Source: Rhodococcus opacus B4
GTDB taxonomy: Bacteria; Actinomycetota; Actinomycetes; Mycobacteriales; Mycobacteriaceae
Direction: 5' to 3'
Assembly (NCBI RefSeq): GCF_000010805.1
Contig: NC_012522.1
Coordinates: 7,068,001-7,132,000, forward strand
DNA: 64,000 nt
Position numbers and translations under genes: made by a program. The notes under the pieces are model-generated. The model was not told where the DNA came from and did not search any database. It saw nothing but the letters and a program-made list of their open reading frames with translations. Of the stretch, positions 1 through 8,292 are shown piece after piece. Position 1 is the stretch's first letter; each line of letters starts with the position of its first letter.

Positions 1-309
1 GCGGCACATGCATCCCATGACGGACCCGGGCGTGATGCCGTCGGCCTGCCACCCTCGCACCAGGGCGTTGGACTGTTCCTCGATGTCGGCGTAGGTGAGC
101 GGGCCGCGCTCGTCGATGATCGCCACCGCATCCAGGCCGGCCTCGGCATTCGCGTGGACGGGTCCTGCGAACGGGCCGTACTTCCGCACCGCCAGAATGG
201 ATCGGACGCCCTGGTCGACGCGGGGAAACGGAACGAGGCCTGCGCGGTTCATCACCCGCACAGCTCCCACGGTGTCCGCGATCTTGGTGAGGATGTGCTG
301 AGCTGGCAT
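1..309 (-). CDS. acyl-CoA synthetase (AMP-dependent, FadD-like), N-terminal part
   Basis: Only the first 103 codons are in the window; the gene runs off the left edge. ATG at 309. Residues near 72-88 read ERGPLTYADIEEQSNAL, the usual opening of the adenylate-forming domain in fatty acyl-CoA synthetases, and residues near 90-100 (WQADGITPGS) match the following helix/strand. This family activates fatty acids to acyl-CoA through an acyl-AMP intermediate in the cytosol. Two acyl-CoA dehydrogenases lie upstream on the same strand, which fits beta-oxidation or lipid remodelling. A GC-rich hairpin at 434-463 separates it from them, so it may be a distinct transcript. The family call is good; chain-length specificity cannot be judged because the core motifs are outside the window. 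Confidence 0.8.
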   Translation of the reverse strand, partial: MPAQHILTKIADTVGAVRVMNRAGLVPFPRVDQGVRSILAVRKYGPFAGPVHANAEAGLDAVAIIDERGPLTYADIEEQSNALVRGWQADGITPGSVMGCMCR

Positions 310-427
310 GGAGAACCCTTCCGGCTGCAGTGACGGGTGTCCCGTTCAGCGTAGAGGACGGGGAGGGTCCACCAGCGTGGTCCGGCGAAGCCGCACCGTC
401 AGGGAAACGCGCGGCCGGATCCAGTAC

Positions 428-463
428 GAAGAAGCCCCCGCCGCAGGTGAGCGCGGCGGGGGC
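428..463 (-). terminator. hairpin after acyl-CoA dehydrogenase gene
   Basis: Eleven-base perfect arms (434-444 and 453-463, GCCCCCGCCGC paired with its complement) around an 8-base loop. On the minus strand the stem is followed by a pyrimidine run (TTCTTC). It lies 31 bp beyond the stop of the minus-strand acyl-CoA dehydrogenase gene and before the acyl-CoA synthetase start, so it would end or attenuate the upstream transcript. The rest of 310-494 shows no other signal. Confidence 0.6.
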
Positions 464-494
464 CACACCCCTCGAGTAAAGTGCCCTCGAACTG

Positions 495-1700
495 CTACTT
501 CAGCTCGGCCGACGACTTCCCGAGCAGACGGCGGGCCACGATCAGCTGCTGGATCTGCTGTGTGCCCTCGAAGATGTCGAGGATCTTCGAGTCGCGTGCC
601 CACTTCTCGAGCAGCGGGCGCTCCGAGTATCCCAATGTGCCTGCGAGTTCGACGGCCTTGAGGGAGATGGCGGTTCCGGTGCGGCCGGCCTTCGCCTTCG
701 ACATCGACGCCTCGAGTGAGTTGGGCTTCTTGTTGTCCGCCATCCACGTCGCCCGCAGAGCGAGCAGGTAGGCGGCCTCCCAGTCGGCCTCGAGTTGCAG
801 GAACTCGGCGGCGGCCGCGTGCTGGTTGTACGCGGGGGTGTCGTACGAGATCTCCACACCGGCGTCGGAGAGGATGGCGCGCAGTTCCTCGAGCGCGGCG
901 CGGCCCAGGCCGACCGCCATGCCGGCGACGATCGGACGGGTGTTGTCGAACGTCTGCATGACGCCGGCAAAGCCCTTCTCGACGTTGACTTCCGGCGTGC
1001 CGAGCAGGTTGTCCTTCGGGATCCGGCAGTCCTGCAGCAGCAGCACCGCCGTGTCCGACGCCTTGACGCCCAGCTTGTGCTCGAGGCGGGCGACGCTCAG
1101 GCCCGGGGCGTCGCGCGGGACGACGAACGACTTGATCGCGGCGCGGCCCTTGGTCTTGTCCACGGTGGCCCACACGACGATGTGGGTGGACCGCTCACCG
1201 GCGGTGACGAAGATCTTCTCACCGTTGAGGACGTATTCGTCGCCGTCGAGGACCGCGGTGGTGGTGACGGCGGCCGAGTCGGAACCGAAACCGGGTTCGG
1301 TGATGGCCATCGACGCCCACACCTTGCCGAACCGCTCGAGCTGCTCGTCGGTGGCGACCGCCGCGATGGCCGAGTTGCCGAGTCCCTGGTAGGGGATGGC
1401 GAGGGTGAGACCCACGTCGCCCCAGCAGGTTTCGATGACGTTCATCAGCGAGGACATGTTGCCGCCGTTGACGTTCCCGATGACCTTCGGTTCGTCGCCG
1501 CGTCCGAGGGCGGCGCCCGCCGCCCCCTTACCGGAGTCGTTGAGACCCTCCACCATGGCGGCCATGGTGTCGAGTTCCTTGGGATAGGCGTGCTCCGCGA
1601 GGTCGTACTTGCGGGAGATCGGCCGGAAGATTTCTGCCGCAACCTGGTGCGCCTGGTTCGCGGAGGCTTTGAGCTTCTTGGGAAGTTCGAGGTTGATCAT
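495..1700 (-). CDS. acyl-CoA dehydrogenase (FadE family)
   Basis: A 401-residue flavoprotein that introduces the alpha,beta double bond into acyl-CoA and passes electrons to ETF (etfBA is at 59.3-61.1 kb in this window). Seen in the sequence: ITEPGFGSDSA around residue 133, the FAD/substrate-binding segment of the family; FVTAGERSTHIVVWA in the middle beta domain; and a C-terminal helix with DIFEGTQQIQQLIVARR, in which the Glu of FEGT (about residue 378) is at the usual catalytic-base position. Length is normal. It starts 28 bp after the stop of the upstream paralogue, so the two are almost certainly one operon, and they may form a hetero-oligomer like other paired actinobacterial FadE proteins (inference). 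Confidence 0.93.
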   Translation of the reverse strand: MINLELPKKLKASANQAHQVAAEIFRPISRKYDLAEHAYPKELDTMAAMVEGLNDSGKGAAGAALGRGDEPKVIGNVNGGNMSSLMNVIETCWGDVGLTLAIPYQGLGNSAIAAVATDEQLERFGKVWASMAITEPGFGSDSAAVTTTAVLDGDEYVLNGEKIFVTAGERSTHIVVWATVDKTKGRAAIKSFVVPRDAPGLSVARLEHKLGVKASDTAVLLLQDCRIPKDNLLGTPEVNVEKGFAGVMQTFDNTRPIVAGMAVGLGRAALEELRAILSDAGVEISYDTPAYNQHAAAAEFLQLEADWEAAYLLALRATWMADNKKPNSLEASMSKAKAGRTGTAISLKAVELAGTLGYSERPLLEKWARDSKILDIFEGTQQIQQLIVARRLLGKSSAELK

Positions 1701-1728
1701 GACTGTTCCTTAGTTCGAATCCGGCCGC

Positions 1729-3135
1729 TCAGATCAGGACGATGCCCTCGGCGACGCCGATGGCACGCAGATCGCGGTACCAGCGCTCCACGGGATGTTC
1801 CTTGGTGTAGCCGTGGCCTCCGAGCAGCTGGACGCCGTCGAGACCGATCTGCATGCCCTTCTCGGACGCCAGTTTTCGGGCGAGGGCCGATTCGCGGGCG
1901 AAGGAGAGTCCCTGCTCGGCGCGGGACGCGCCGCGCAACGTGACCAGGCGCAGGCCGTCGAGTTCGATGCCGATGTTCGCGACCATGAAGGCGACCGCCT
2001 GACGATTGCTGATCGGCTCACCGAATGCGACCCGCTCGTTGACGTAGGGGATCACGTAGTCGAGAACAGCTTGGCCGGTGCCGACCGCGAGCGACGCCCA
2101 GCCGAGGCGGGCCAGCCGGATGGCGTCGGCGTATTCGGCCTTCCGCGCGTCGGCCTCGGCGGCGCCGAGCAGACCCGACTCGGGCACGGCGACGTCGGTG
2201 AGGTTGAGCCGGCCGAGACCGGCGGCGCGCAGGCCCATGCTCGGGTCCGCCTCCACGACGAGTCCCTTGGTGTCGGCCTCGACGATGAAGAAGGACGGTT
2301 TTCCGTCGAGTTCGGCGGCCACGATGAACAGTTCCGACGAAGCGGCGGCGGGAACGAGGCTCTTGACGCCGTTGAGTTTGTATCCGCTGGGGGAGCGTAC
2401 CGCCTTGGTCTGCAACGCAAACGGATCGAACAGTGCGCGGGGCTCGTTGACGACCACGGCTGCATTCGGAACCTGCTCGCCCGTGAACGAGGGCAGGTAG
2501 GTCTTCTGCTGGGAATCGGTGCCCCACTGGGTGAGGGCGACGGCGACGCCGCTCGGCGCCAGGATCGGCAGCGCGAGCCCCATGTCGCCGTGCGCGAGAG
2601 CCTCGGCGACGAGGGAATTGGTGACGGCGCCTCGCTCGCTGGCGGCCCCGTCGAGTTCCTCGGGAACGTTGATCAGGGTGATGCCGAGTTCGGCGGCGCG
2701 CTTCACCAGATCCGCCGGTGCGGCGGCGGCCGCGTCGGCGTCGTGCCCGGCGGGCCGCAGGATCTCGGCGGCGAACTCGCGCACGGTCTCGACGATCATC
2801 TGCTGCTCGTCGCTCGGGGTGAGGTCGAAGTAGCCGGCCTTGGCGGCCGGGTTGTCGGGGAGGCGTTTCGGCGCGCCGCCGCCGGACACCTTCTGGAATC
2901 CGCGGGTCGCGGCGCCGAGGGTCTTGAAGCCGGTCTTCGTGCCTTCGTAGGTCACCCGGTCGATCGTCTGGCGCAGGTTGTACTTCTCGGCCAGATCGGA
3001 TCCGGTGATTTTGGTCAGCACGCGCATCGCGGCACCCATGGCGTCGCGCTTGACGGGATTCAGTCCGACGGCCGACGTGTCGCGGGGATTCCGCTTCGCC
3101 CGGCGGTTGGGGGCAACAGTGTCTTGCTTGCTCAT
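1729..3135 (-). CDS. acyl-CoA dehydrogenase (FadE family), N-terminally extended
   Basis: A 468-residue member of the acyl-CoA dehydrogenase family; an in-frame GTG two codons further upstream (3141) is an alternative start. The first ~95 residues are a basic extension (NRRAKRNPRD) before the canonical fold begins around FDLTPSDEQQMIVETVREF. The central domain carries VVNEPRALFDPFALQTKA in place of the usual TEPGxGSD motif. The C-terminus has LLGGHGYTKEHPVERWYRD, then AEG very near the end, where Glu would be the candidate base. The degenerate TEP motif suggests altered substrate or a partner-subunit role next to the more canonical enzyme downstream. The double palindromic operator at 3180-3218 lies about 45 bp upstream and presumably controls this gene and the next. 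Confidence 0.9.
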   Translation of the reverse strand: MSKQDTVAPNRRAKRNPRDTSAVGLNPVKRDAMGAAMRVLTKITGSDLAEKYNLRQTIDRVTYEGTKTGFKTLGAATRGFQKVSGGGAPKRLPDNPAAKAGYFDLTPSDEQQMIVETVREFAAEILRPAGHDADAAAAAPADLVKRAAELGITLINVPEELDGAASERGAVTNSLVAEALAHGDMGLALPILAPSGVAVALTQWGTDSQQKTYLPSFTGEQVPNAAVVVNEPRALFDPFALQTKAVRSPSGYKLNGVKSLVPAAASSELFIVAAELDGKPSFFIVEADTKGLVVEADPSMGLRAAGLGRLNLTDVAVPESGLLGAAEADARKAEYADAIRLARLGWASLAVGTGQAVLDYVIPYVNERVAFGEPISNRQAVAFMVANIGIELDGLRLVTLRGASRAEQGLSFARESALARKLASEKGMQIGLDGVQLLGGHGYTKEHPVERWYRDLRAIGVAEGIVLI

Positions 3136-3179
3136 GATCACCAGCTGTTTCTCGGTGTTCGGGCGTGGACACGATCGAT

Positions 3180-3218
3180 CTTACTCAGCAGTAAGGTTGG
3201 TGTCTACTATTGAGTAAG
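3180..3218. promoter_or_regulatory. two tandem palindromic operators upstream of the FadE operon
   Basis: Two sites of the same form: CTTACT-CAGC-AGTAAG at 3180-3195 (perfect 6+4+6 palindrome) and TCTACT-ATTG-AGTAAG at 3203-3218 (one mismatch). Their centres are 23 bp apart, about two helical turns. They lie between the minus-strand acyl-CoA dehydrogenase start (3135) and the plus-strand histidine-kinase start (3271). The architecture is that of a TetR-type repressor site. A related palindrome precedes etfB at 59205-59220. Regulator identity is not known from the sequence. Confidence 0.7.
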
Positions 3219-3270
3219 TTCGGGTGGGTGCGACCTTCAGGGGAACGTCCGGCTCCTGCTCGGGGAGGAG

Positions 3271-4500
3271 GTGGCGGCGAATCCACTCACCTACGGTGAA
3301 GCGGTGATCGAGATCCCCGCGATTCGTCGGCTGCGTCCTCTCCTACGTCTCGCGCCCCTCCTGCTCGTGCCGTTGCTGCTATTGGCGAGCACGTTCCCCG
3401 GCGAGTACCGCGTACCCCCGAGCTACTGGCTGCTCGCGATGACGGCCGCAGTCGTGTTCGCCGCCGGGGGCCGGTGGCCGCTGGCGGTGTCGATCGTCAC
3501 GTCCGTGCTCGCGGTTCCGATGTTCGCGGCGCACGCCTGGGGGCTCTCCGATTTGGTCCCCTACCTCGGCGCGGTCGCACTGGTCGACGTCGCGATGCGA
3601 GCCCGGCGGGCGCCGGCGATCCTCGCCGCCACGCTCTGCTGGACGGCGGCGGTGGTGGCAGGTCTCCGGTGGGACTCCTACGGCACGTTCTGGCGGGTTG
3701 CCACCGTCGTGTCCACCGTCGCGTACGTCGGACTGCCACTCCTGCTCGGTCTCTATCTCCGCGCGCAGCGGGACCTCGCCGCGACGTACCGCCAGCGCGC
3801 CGCCGAAGCCGAGTCGCGCCGGCTGGAGGACCGGTCCCGCGCCGTGGTCGCCGAGCGCAACGCGCTGGCCCGGGAACTTCACGATCTCGTCGCGCACCAC
3901 ATGGCGTCGATCGTCCTCCGGATCGGGGTGGCGCAGCACGTGCTGAGGGACGTGGACGGCCCGACGAGGTCGGTGCTCGAGGACGTGCACCGGACCGCAT
4001 CCGATGCTCTCGCCGACATCCGGCGGCTGCTCGTCGCGTTGCGCGATCCTTCGATGGGCGACGTGGCGCTCGTGGAACCCGACGCGCTGCCGATCGAGAT
4101 CGCCGCGGCGGTCGATCGCACGCGAGCAGCGGGCTTCCCGGTGGCGGCGGACATCGACCCCGGCATCGCCCGCCTCGACGCGATCGGCCGGCTGACTCTG
4201 CTGCGTGTGGTGCAGGAATCGCTGACGAATGCGATGCGGCACTCCACTCCAGGTGGTGCCGTGTCCGTGACACTCGAACCGAACGCCGGCGGAATCGCTC
4301 TGCGGGTGACCAGCACCGGCCACCGCGCCACCCCCGCGGATCACTCGGAGGGGCACGGCATCATCGGCATGGGCGAACGGGTGGAACTCGCGGGCGGCAC
4401 CCTCGGAGTGACGGATACCGTGAACGGGTGGGTGGTCGATGCCTGGCTGCCCGGTCGTGTCGGCGACGACACCGGCACGAATGAGGTTGTGGGCCAGTGA
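3271..4500 (+). CDS. sensor histidine kinase (NarL/HisKA_3 type)
   Basis: A 409-residue membrane kinase, GTG start preceded by GGGGAGGAG. The first ~165 residues hold several hydrophobic segments (around 24-40, 52-68, 72-90, 95-110, 115-130, 143-163). A short linker leads to the dimerisation/phosphoacceptor helix with RELHDLVAHH, putting the phosphorylated histidine at residue 204. The ATPase domain shows VVQESLTNAMRHS (N box) and GIIGMGERVELAGGTL (G box). The little extracytoplasmic sequence suggests membrane-stress or intramembrane sensing (inference). The stop overlaps the start of the response regulator by 4 bp (GTGA), so the two are translationally coupled partners. The signal is unknown. 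Confidence 0.92.
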   Translation: MAANPLTYGEAVIEIPAIRRLRPLLRLAPLLLVPLLLLASTFPGEYRVPPSYWLLAMTAAVVFAAGGRWPLAVSIVTSVLAVPMFAAHAWGLSDLVPYLGAVALVDVAMRARRAPAILAATLCWTAAVVAGLRWDSYGTFWRVATVVSTVAYVGLPLLLGLYLRAQRDLAATYRQRAAEAESRRLEDRSRAVVAERNALARELHDLVAHHMASIVLRIGVAQHVLRDVDGPTRSVLEDVHRTASDALADIRRLLVALRDPSMGDVALVEPDALPIEIAAAVDRTRAAGFPVAADIDPGIARLDAIGRLTLLRVVQESLTNAMRHSTPGGAVSVTLEPNAGGIALRVTSTGHRATPADHSEGHGIIGMGERVELAGGTLGVTDTVNGWVVDAWLPGRVGDDTGTNEVVGQ

Positions 4501-5132
4501 TACGGGTACTGATAGTCGACGACCAGCGGCTCGTCCGCGCCGGACTGCGGATGTTGTGTGAGGCGACGGACGACATCGAGGTGGTCGGCGAGGCGTCCAA
4601 CGGACTGGACGCGGTCCGGCTGGTGGCCGAGTGCTCACCCGACGTGATCCTGATGGACCTGCGCATGCCGGGACTCGACGGGATCGCGGCGACCCGGCAG
4701 ATCGCGAGCTCACACTCGGCGGTGAAGGTTCTGGTTCTCACCACGTTCGACGACGATGACCATTTCTATCCCGCACTGGCCGCGGGGGCAGCCGGATTCC
4801 TCGTCAAGGACACCGATCCCGCCGAACTCCTGAACGCGATTCGCCGGACGGCGGCCGGTGACACGATCTTCACCCCCGCGCTCCTTCGCCGCCTCGTCGA
4901 CCGGGCGCTGGACACCGCACCTTCGGATGAGCGCTCCTCGACGTCGGTCGCACTGACCGGGCGGGAGAGAGAAGTGCTGACGCTGGTGGGGGAAGGGCTG
5001 GGCAATCAGGAGATCGCGGCCCGCCTCCACATCGGGGTCACGACGGTGAAGACGCACGTGGCGAACCTGATGGAGAAGACGGGCTGCGACAACCGGGTTC
5101 GACTGGCCGTGTTCGCCCACACCCGGCTCTAG
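4497..5132 (+). CDS. response regulator, NarL/LuxR family
   Basis: A 211-residue two-domain regulator. The receiver domain runs to about residue 120: DD near the N-terminus (IVDDQ), phosphoacceptor Asp54 in ILMDLRMPGLDG, the conserved Thr in VLTTF and Lys in FLVKDTD. The C-terminal LuxR-type helix-turn-helix spans about 145-205 (LTGREREVLTLVGEG, then EIAARLHIGVTTVKTHVANL). It is the cognate partner of the overlapping kinase. Its stop codon shares CTAG with the stop of the convergent multicopper oxidase gene, so the two transcripts must overlap. Confidence 0.93.
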   Translation: MIRVLIVDDQRLVRAGLRMLCEATDDIEVVGEASNGLDAVRLVAECSPDVILMDLRMPGLDGIAATRQIASSHSAVKVLVLTTFDDDDHFYPALAAGAAGFLVKDTDPAELLNAIRRTAAGDTIFTPALLRRLVDRALDTAPSDERSSTSVALTGREREVLTLVGEGLGNQEIAARLHIGVTTVKTHVANLMEKTGCDNRVRLAVFAHTRL

Positions 5133-6643
5133 CCGCCGTGGTGGTCGTCCGACGGCATCGCCATTGTCATCGGAGCCGGCCGCTGACCTGGCTCCAGGAC
5201 GAGGAACTGCCCCATCATTCCGCGGTCCTCGTGGAGCAGAAGATGGCAGTGGAACATGTAGGGGTACGTCGCATCGGTGTAGTCGGTGAAACGCATCGCC
5301 AGCCGGATCTCGGTTCCGGGAGGCGTGTACACGGTGTCCTTCCAGCCGGCCAGCGCCGGGGGTGGTGGGGAGCCGTCGAGGTCGACGATCTGGAATTGCA
5401 CGTCGTGGACATGGAAGTTGTGTGGCCAGTTGTCGACGTTGCGCACCGTCCACACCTCCGTGGTGCCGACGACGGGGGCGAAGTCGATGCGGTTCATGTC
5501 CATTCGCGCCCCGTTGATCATGAACCATCGCAGTTCGAAACTCCGCTCCGCGGCAGCGGTGGCCGGGTCGAGTCGCGGGACGGCCGCCAGCGTGGGCGGT
5601 ATCGGCCGGGAGGGGAGAAGCTCGCGGTCCGGGCGCAATTCGAGGACGTCGAACGTATCCTCGAGGCCGTACCCGGCGGCGTCGCCGCGGTCGACGCCGC
5701 CCCGGCCCTCGATCGGATGCGAACGCAGCATCACGGCGCGGCCGTCACCCGCTGCGACGACGAGTTCGATCCGTTCTCCCGGACTGACCTGGATCCGTCG
5801 AAGGGGTACCGGTTCGCCGAGGAGGCCCCCGTCCGTCGCGATCAGGTGGAACTCGCGCTCGTCGGAGAAACCGAGGTTGTAGAGGCGGCCCGACGAGCCG
5901 TTGAGGACGCGCAATCTGATCAGACCGGTGCTGACGGGAAGGTGTGCGCCGGCGATTCCGTTCGTGACGATCGTGTCGCCGAGCAGGCCGACGTCCGTCG
6001 GGTCCGATTCGTCCAGTGCACCGGCCGCGGTGAACCGCCTGTCCTGGATGATCAGCGGAATATCGTCCAGCCCATACGTTTTCGGTAGATCGAGGGTGTC
6101 GGTCGTGCCGTCGTCGACGAGGAAGAGTCCGGCGAGGCCGCGGTAGACGTGCTTCTCGGTGGAGCCGTGCGGATGCGGGTGGTACCAGAGCGTGGCGGCC
6201 GGCTGGTTCACCGTCCACGACGGTTCCCACCGCGCGCCGGGCTCGATCGACTGGTGCGGTCCGCCGTCGCATCTGGCCGGGACGTGCATGCCGTGCCAGT
6301 GCACCGACGTCGGCTCGGGCAATTCGTTGTCGATGGCGAAGGCGACAACTTCACCTCGCCGGGCGCGAAGAGTCGGGCCGAGCATCGATTCGCCGTACCC
6401 CCAGGTGGGGGTCCCGCGACCGGGCAGGATCTCGGACGTGCCCGCTCGTGCAGTGAGCGTGAAGTGGCGGACCCCGGAATCGTCCACAGTGGACGCGGCC
6501 AACGGCGGAATCGGCAGTCGCCGGGCGAATTTCCCGCGGGCGGGGGCGGCGGATTCCGATCCTCCGGAGACGCAGGCGGCGGTCACCACGAACGGCGCGG
6601 CCGCCAATCCCATCAGAAAGGTACGTCTTGCAAGGGCTGTCAC
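5129..6643 (-). CDS. multicopper oxidase, Tat-exported (CueO/SpoIIID-like cupredoxin family)
   Basis: A 504-residue secreted copper enzyme. The N-terminus ARRTFLMGLAAAPF is a twin-arginine signal, followed by TAACVSG, which looks like a lipobox; it is therefore probably a membrane-anchored lipoprotein outside the cell membrane. All four copper-binding clusters of the family are visible: HWHGMHVP, WYHPHPHG, HNFHVHDVQFQI and HCHLLLHEDRGMM. Substrates of such three-domain oxidases include Cu(I), Mn(II) or phenolics; copper detoxification is the usual guess. GTG start with AGGAG upstream. It is convergent with the two-component system, sharing a CTAG stop overlap. No copper chaperone or exporter is adjacent, so the role remains inferred. 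Confidence 0.9.
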   Translation of the reverse strand: MTALARRTFLMGLAAAPFVVTAACVSGGSESAAPARGKFARRLPIPPLAASTVDDSGVRHFTLTARAGTSEILPGRGTPTWGYGESMLGPTLRARRGEVVAFAIDNELPEPTSVHWHGMHVPARCDGGPHQSIEPGARWEPSWTVNQPAATLWYHPHPHGSTEKHVYRGLAGLFLVDDGTTDTLDLPKTYGLDDIPLIIQDRRFTAAGALDESDPTDVGLLGDTIVTNGIAGAHLPVSTGLIRLRVLNGSSGRLYNLGFSDEREFHLIATDGGLLGEPVPLRRIQVSPGERIELVVAAGDGRAVMLRSHPIEGRGGVDRGDAAGYGLEDTFDVLELRPDRELLPSRPIPPTLAAVPRLDPATAAAERSFELRWFMINGARMDMNRIDFAPVVGTTEVWTVRNVDNWPHNFHVHDVQFQIVDLDGSPPPPALAGWKDTVYTPPGTEIRLAMRFTDYTDATYPYMFHCHLLLHEDRGMMGQFLVLEPGQRPAPMTMAMPSDDHHGG

Positions 6644-6795
6644 GATTCTCCTGGGTTCCGTCGCCGCGCGGATCGCGGCGGAATTGGCTCAGGAGAAATT
6701 CTTCGGGACCGACGCCGACGTTCCGTCCTCCTCGGGGCCGAGGATGGGTGAGCCGGACTCCTCCGTCGGAGTCTTGTCGGAACCCGTTGTCTGTG

Positions 6796-7596
6796 TTAGT
6801 CCCCGTGTCGGTTCGAGCGCAGGCGGGACAGCGCCTCGTCGTGGAGCAGCGTGTTGGTGGCCAGTGCGCTGCCCCCGTGCGGGCCGTCGGCGCCGGCGAG
6901 GTTGGTGAAGCGGCCGCCGGCCTCGCGCACCAGAACGTCGAGGGGAGCGAGGTCCCACAGCGACACCTCGGGCTCGGCGGCGATGTCGACGGCGCCCTCG
7001 GCGAGCAGGCAGTAGGAGAAGAAATCACCGAATCCGCGGACCCGCCACACGTCGTCGGTGAGGGAGAGGAACTGTTCGCGGATGCCGAGGTCCTTCCAAC
7101 CCGACAGACTCGAGAACGTGAGACTGGCCGATCCCAGTCGGTCGACGGAGGAGACGGCGAGGCGTGCGGGCTCGGACCCGTCGAACGTCGACCAGGCGCC
7201 CCCGCCGGACGCGGCCCACCAGCGGCGCGCGAGTGCCGGGGCGCTGACGACGCCGACAGTGGGAACGCCGTCCTCGAGCAACGCGATCAGCGTGGCCCAG
7301 ATGGGGACGCCGCGGACGAAGTTCTTGGTGCCGTCGATCGGGTCGACCACCCATTGACGTCCCGCGAACTGCGCGTCGCCGCCGAACTCCTCACCCAGGA
7401 CGGCGTCGGCGGGCCGCTCGGCTTCCAGCGTCGCGCGCACTGCGCGTTCCACGGCCAGGTCGGCGTCGGTAACCGGTGTGAGGTCCGGCTTGTCGTCGAC
7501 CGACAGGTCGAGCGCCCCGAATCGGGCCCTGGTGATCGCGTCCGCCTCGTCGGCGATTCGGAGGGCGAGCTGCAGGTCGGCGTGAAGGTCGGTCAC
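6796..7596 (-). CDS. hisN: histidinol-phosphatase, inositol-monophosphatase family
   Basis: A 266-residue Mg2+-dependent phosphatase of the IMPase superfamily. GEEFGGD (about 69-75) and [15 protein letters not shown] (about 83-97) supply the metal ligands, and [15 protein letters not shown] near 215 gives the second Asp. Among actinobacterial IMPase paralogues this short form with the TKNF variant most resembles HisN, which removes phosphate from histidinol-phosphate in histidine synthesis. A generic inositol-phosphatase role cannot be excluded from sequence alone. On the minus strand TAATCT ends 8 nt before the GTG start and no Shine-Dalgarno is present, so the mRNA is probably leaderless. 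Confidence 0.8.
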   Translation of the reverse strand: MTDLHADLQLALRIADEADAITRARFGALDLSVDDKPDLTPVTDADLAVERAVRATLEAERPADAVLGEEFGGDAQFAGRQWVVDPIDGTKNFVRGVPIWATLIALLEDGVPTVGVVSAPALARRWWAASGGGAWSTFDGSEPARLAVSSVDRLGSASLTFSSLSGWKDLGIREQFLSLTDDVWRVRGFGDFFSYCLLAEGAVDIAAEPEVSLWDLAPLDVLVREAGGRFTNLAGADGPHGGSALATNTLLHDEALSRLRSNRHGD

Positions 7597-7631
7597 GGTC
7601 GCACAGATTACTCGTACCGCGCCGGGGGGAC

Positions 7632-8126
7632 TCAGTCGATCTTCACTTCGGCGAGCTTGCCGGTGGCGACGTCGAAGACGAACCCTCGGAGGGACGTGGT
7701 CGCCGTGATGAACGGGCTGGACTGGATGCGGCGCAGCGACTGCCGGACGTCCTCGTCGAGGTCGGAGAACGCCTCGGCCGACCAGGCCGGCTTGATACCG
7801 ACCTCGTCCTGGATGGACTTCTTGAAGTCGTCGTCCGTGAATGTGAGCATCCCGCAGTCCGTGTGGTGGATGAGGATGATCTCGGTGGTGCCGAGCAGTC
7901 GCTGGCTGATCGCGAGAGACCGGATCTCGTCGTCGGTCACCACCCCGCCGGCATTGCGGATGACGTGCGATTCACCCTCCTGGATGCCGAGGATCCGGTA
8001 GACGTCCAGACGCGCGTCCATGCAGGCGAGGACCGCGACGTGCTTGCTCGGCGGGAGGGGAAGTGGCCCGGTGAATCCGGCGGCGTACTCCTCGTTGTTC
8101 TTCAGGTAGTGGTCGGTCACGGTCAT
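7632..8126 (-). CDS. beta-carbonic anhydrase
   Basis: A 164-residue zinc enzyme interconverting CO2 and bicarbonate. The zinc and catalytic residues of the beta class are in place: Cys35, Asp37 and Arg39 in CMDARLD, and the His/Cys pair in HHTDCGM (His88, Cys91). Size and spacing match the small actinobacterial beta enzymes such as M. tuberculosis Rv1284. The ATG at 8126 is chosen over longer in-frame options because CGGAG lies just upstream and the family begins with this [12 protein letters not shown]-type N-terminus. It lies 35 bp upstream of hisN on the same strand. Confidence 0.92.
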   Translation of the reverse strand: MTVTDHYLKNNEEYAAGFTGPLPLPPSKHVAVLACMDARLDVYRILGIQEGESHVIRNAGGVVTDDEIRSLAISQRLLGTTEIILIHHTDCGMLTFTDDDFKKSIQDEVGIKPAWSAEAFSDLDEDVRQSLRRIQSSPFITATTSLRGFVFDVATGKLAEVKID

Positions 8127-8292
8127 CGTCGACTCCGTCCGGAATGGCGGCACAAACAAGTGCGTACCCGTGCATGCAACAAGGTGCATCCGGGGTCCGC
8201 AAGGGTTTGACTCGACGCGATCGGAAGGGGTGACTTCGGCTGGGAAGCAGGGGTGAGAGGGCCCGGGCGCGCACCCGGTAACCTTGGGAACC

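Noticed and set aside
95-661. Plus-strand frames at the left end (68 and 117 codons)
   Set aside because: Antisense to the acyl-CoA synthetase and acyl-CoA dehydrogenase genes; no recognisable sequence.
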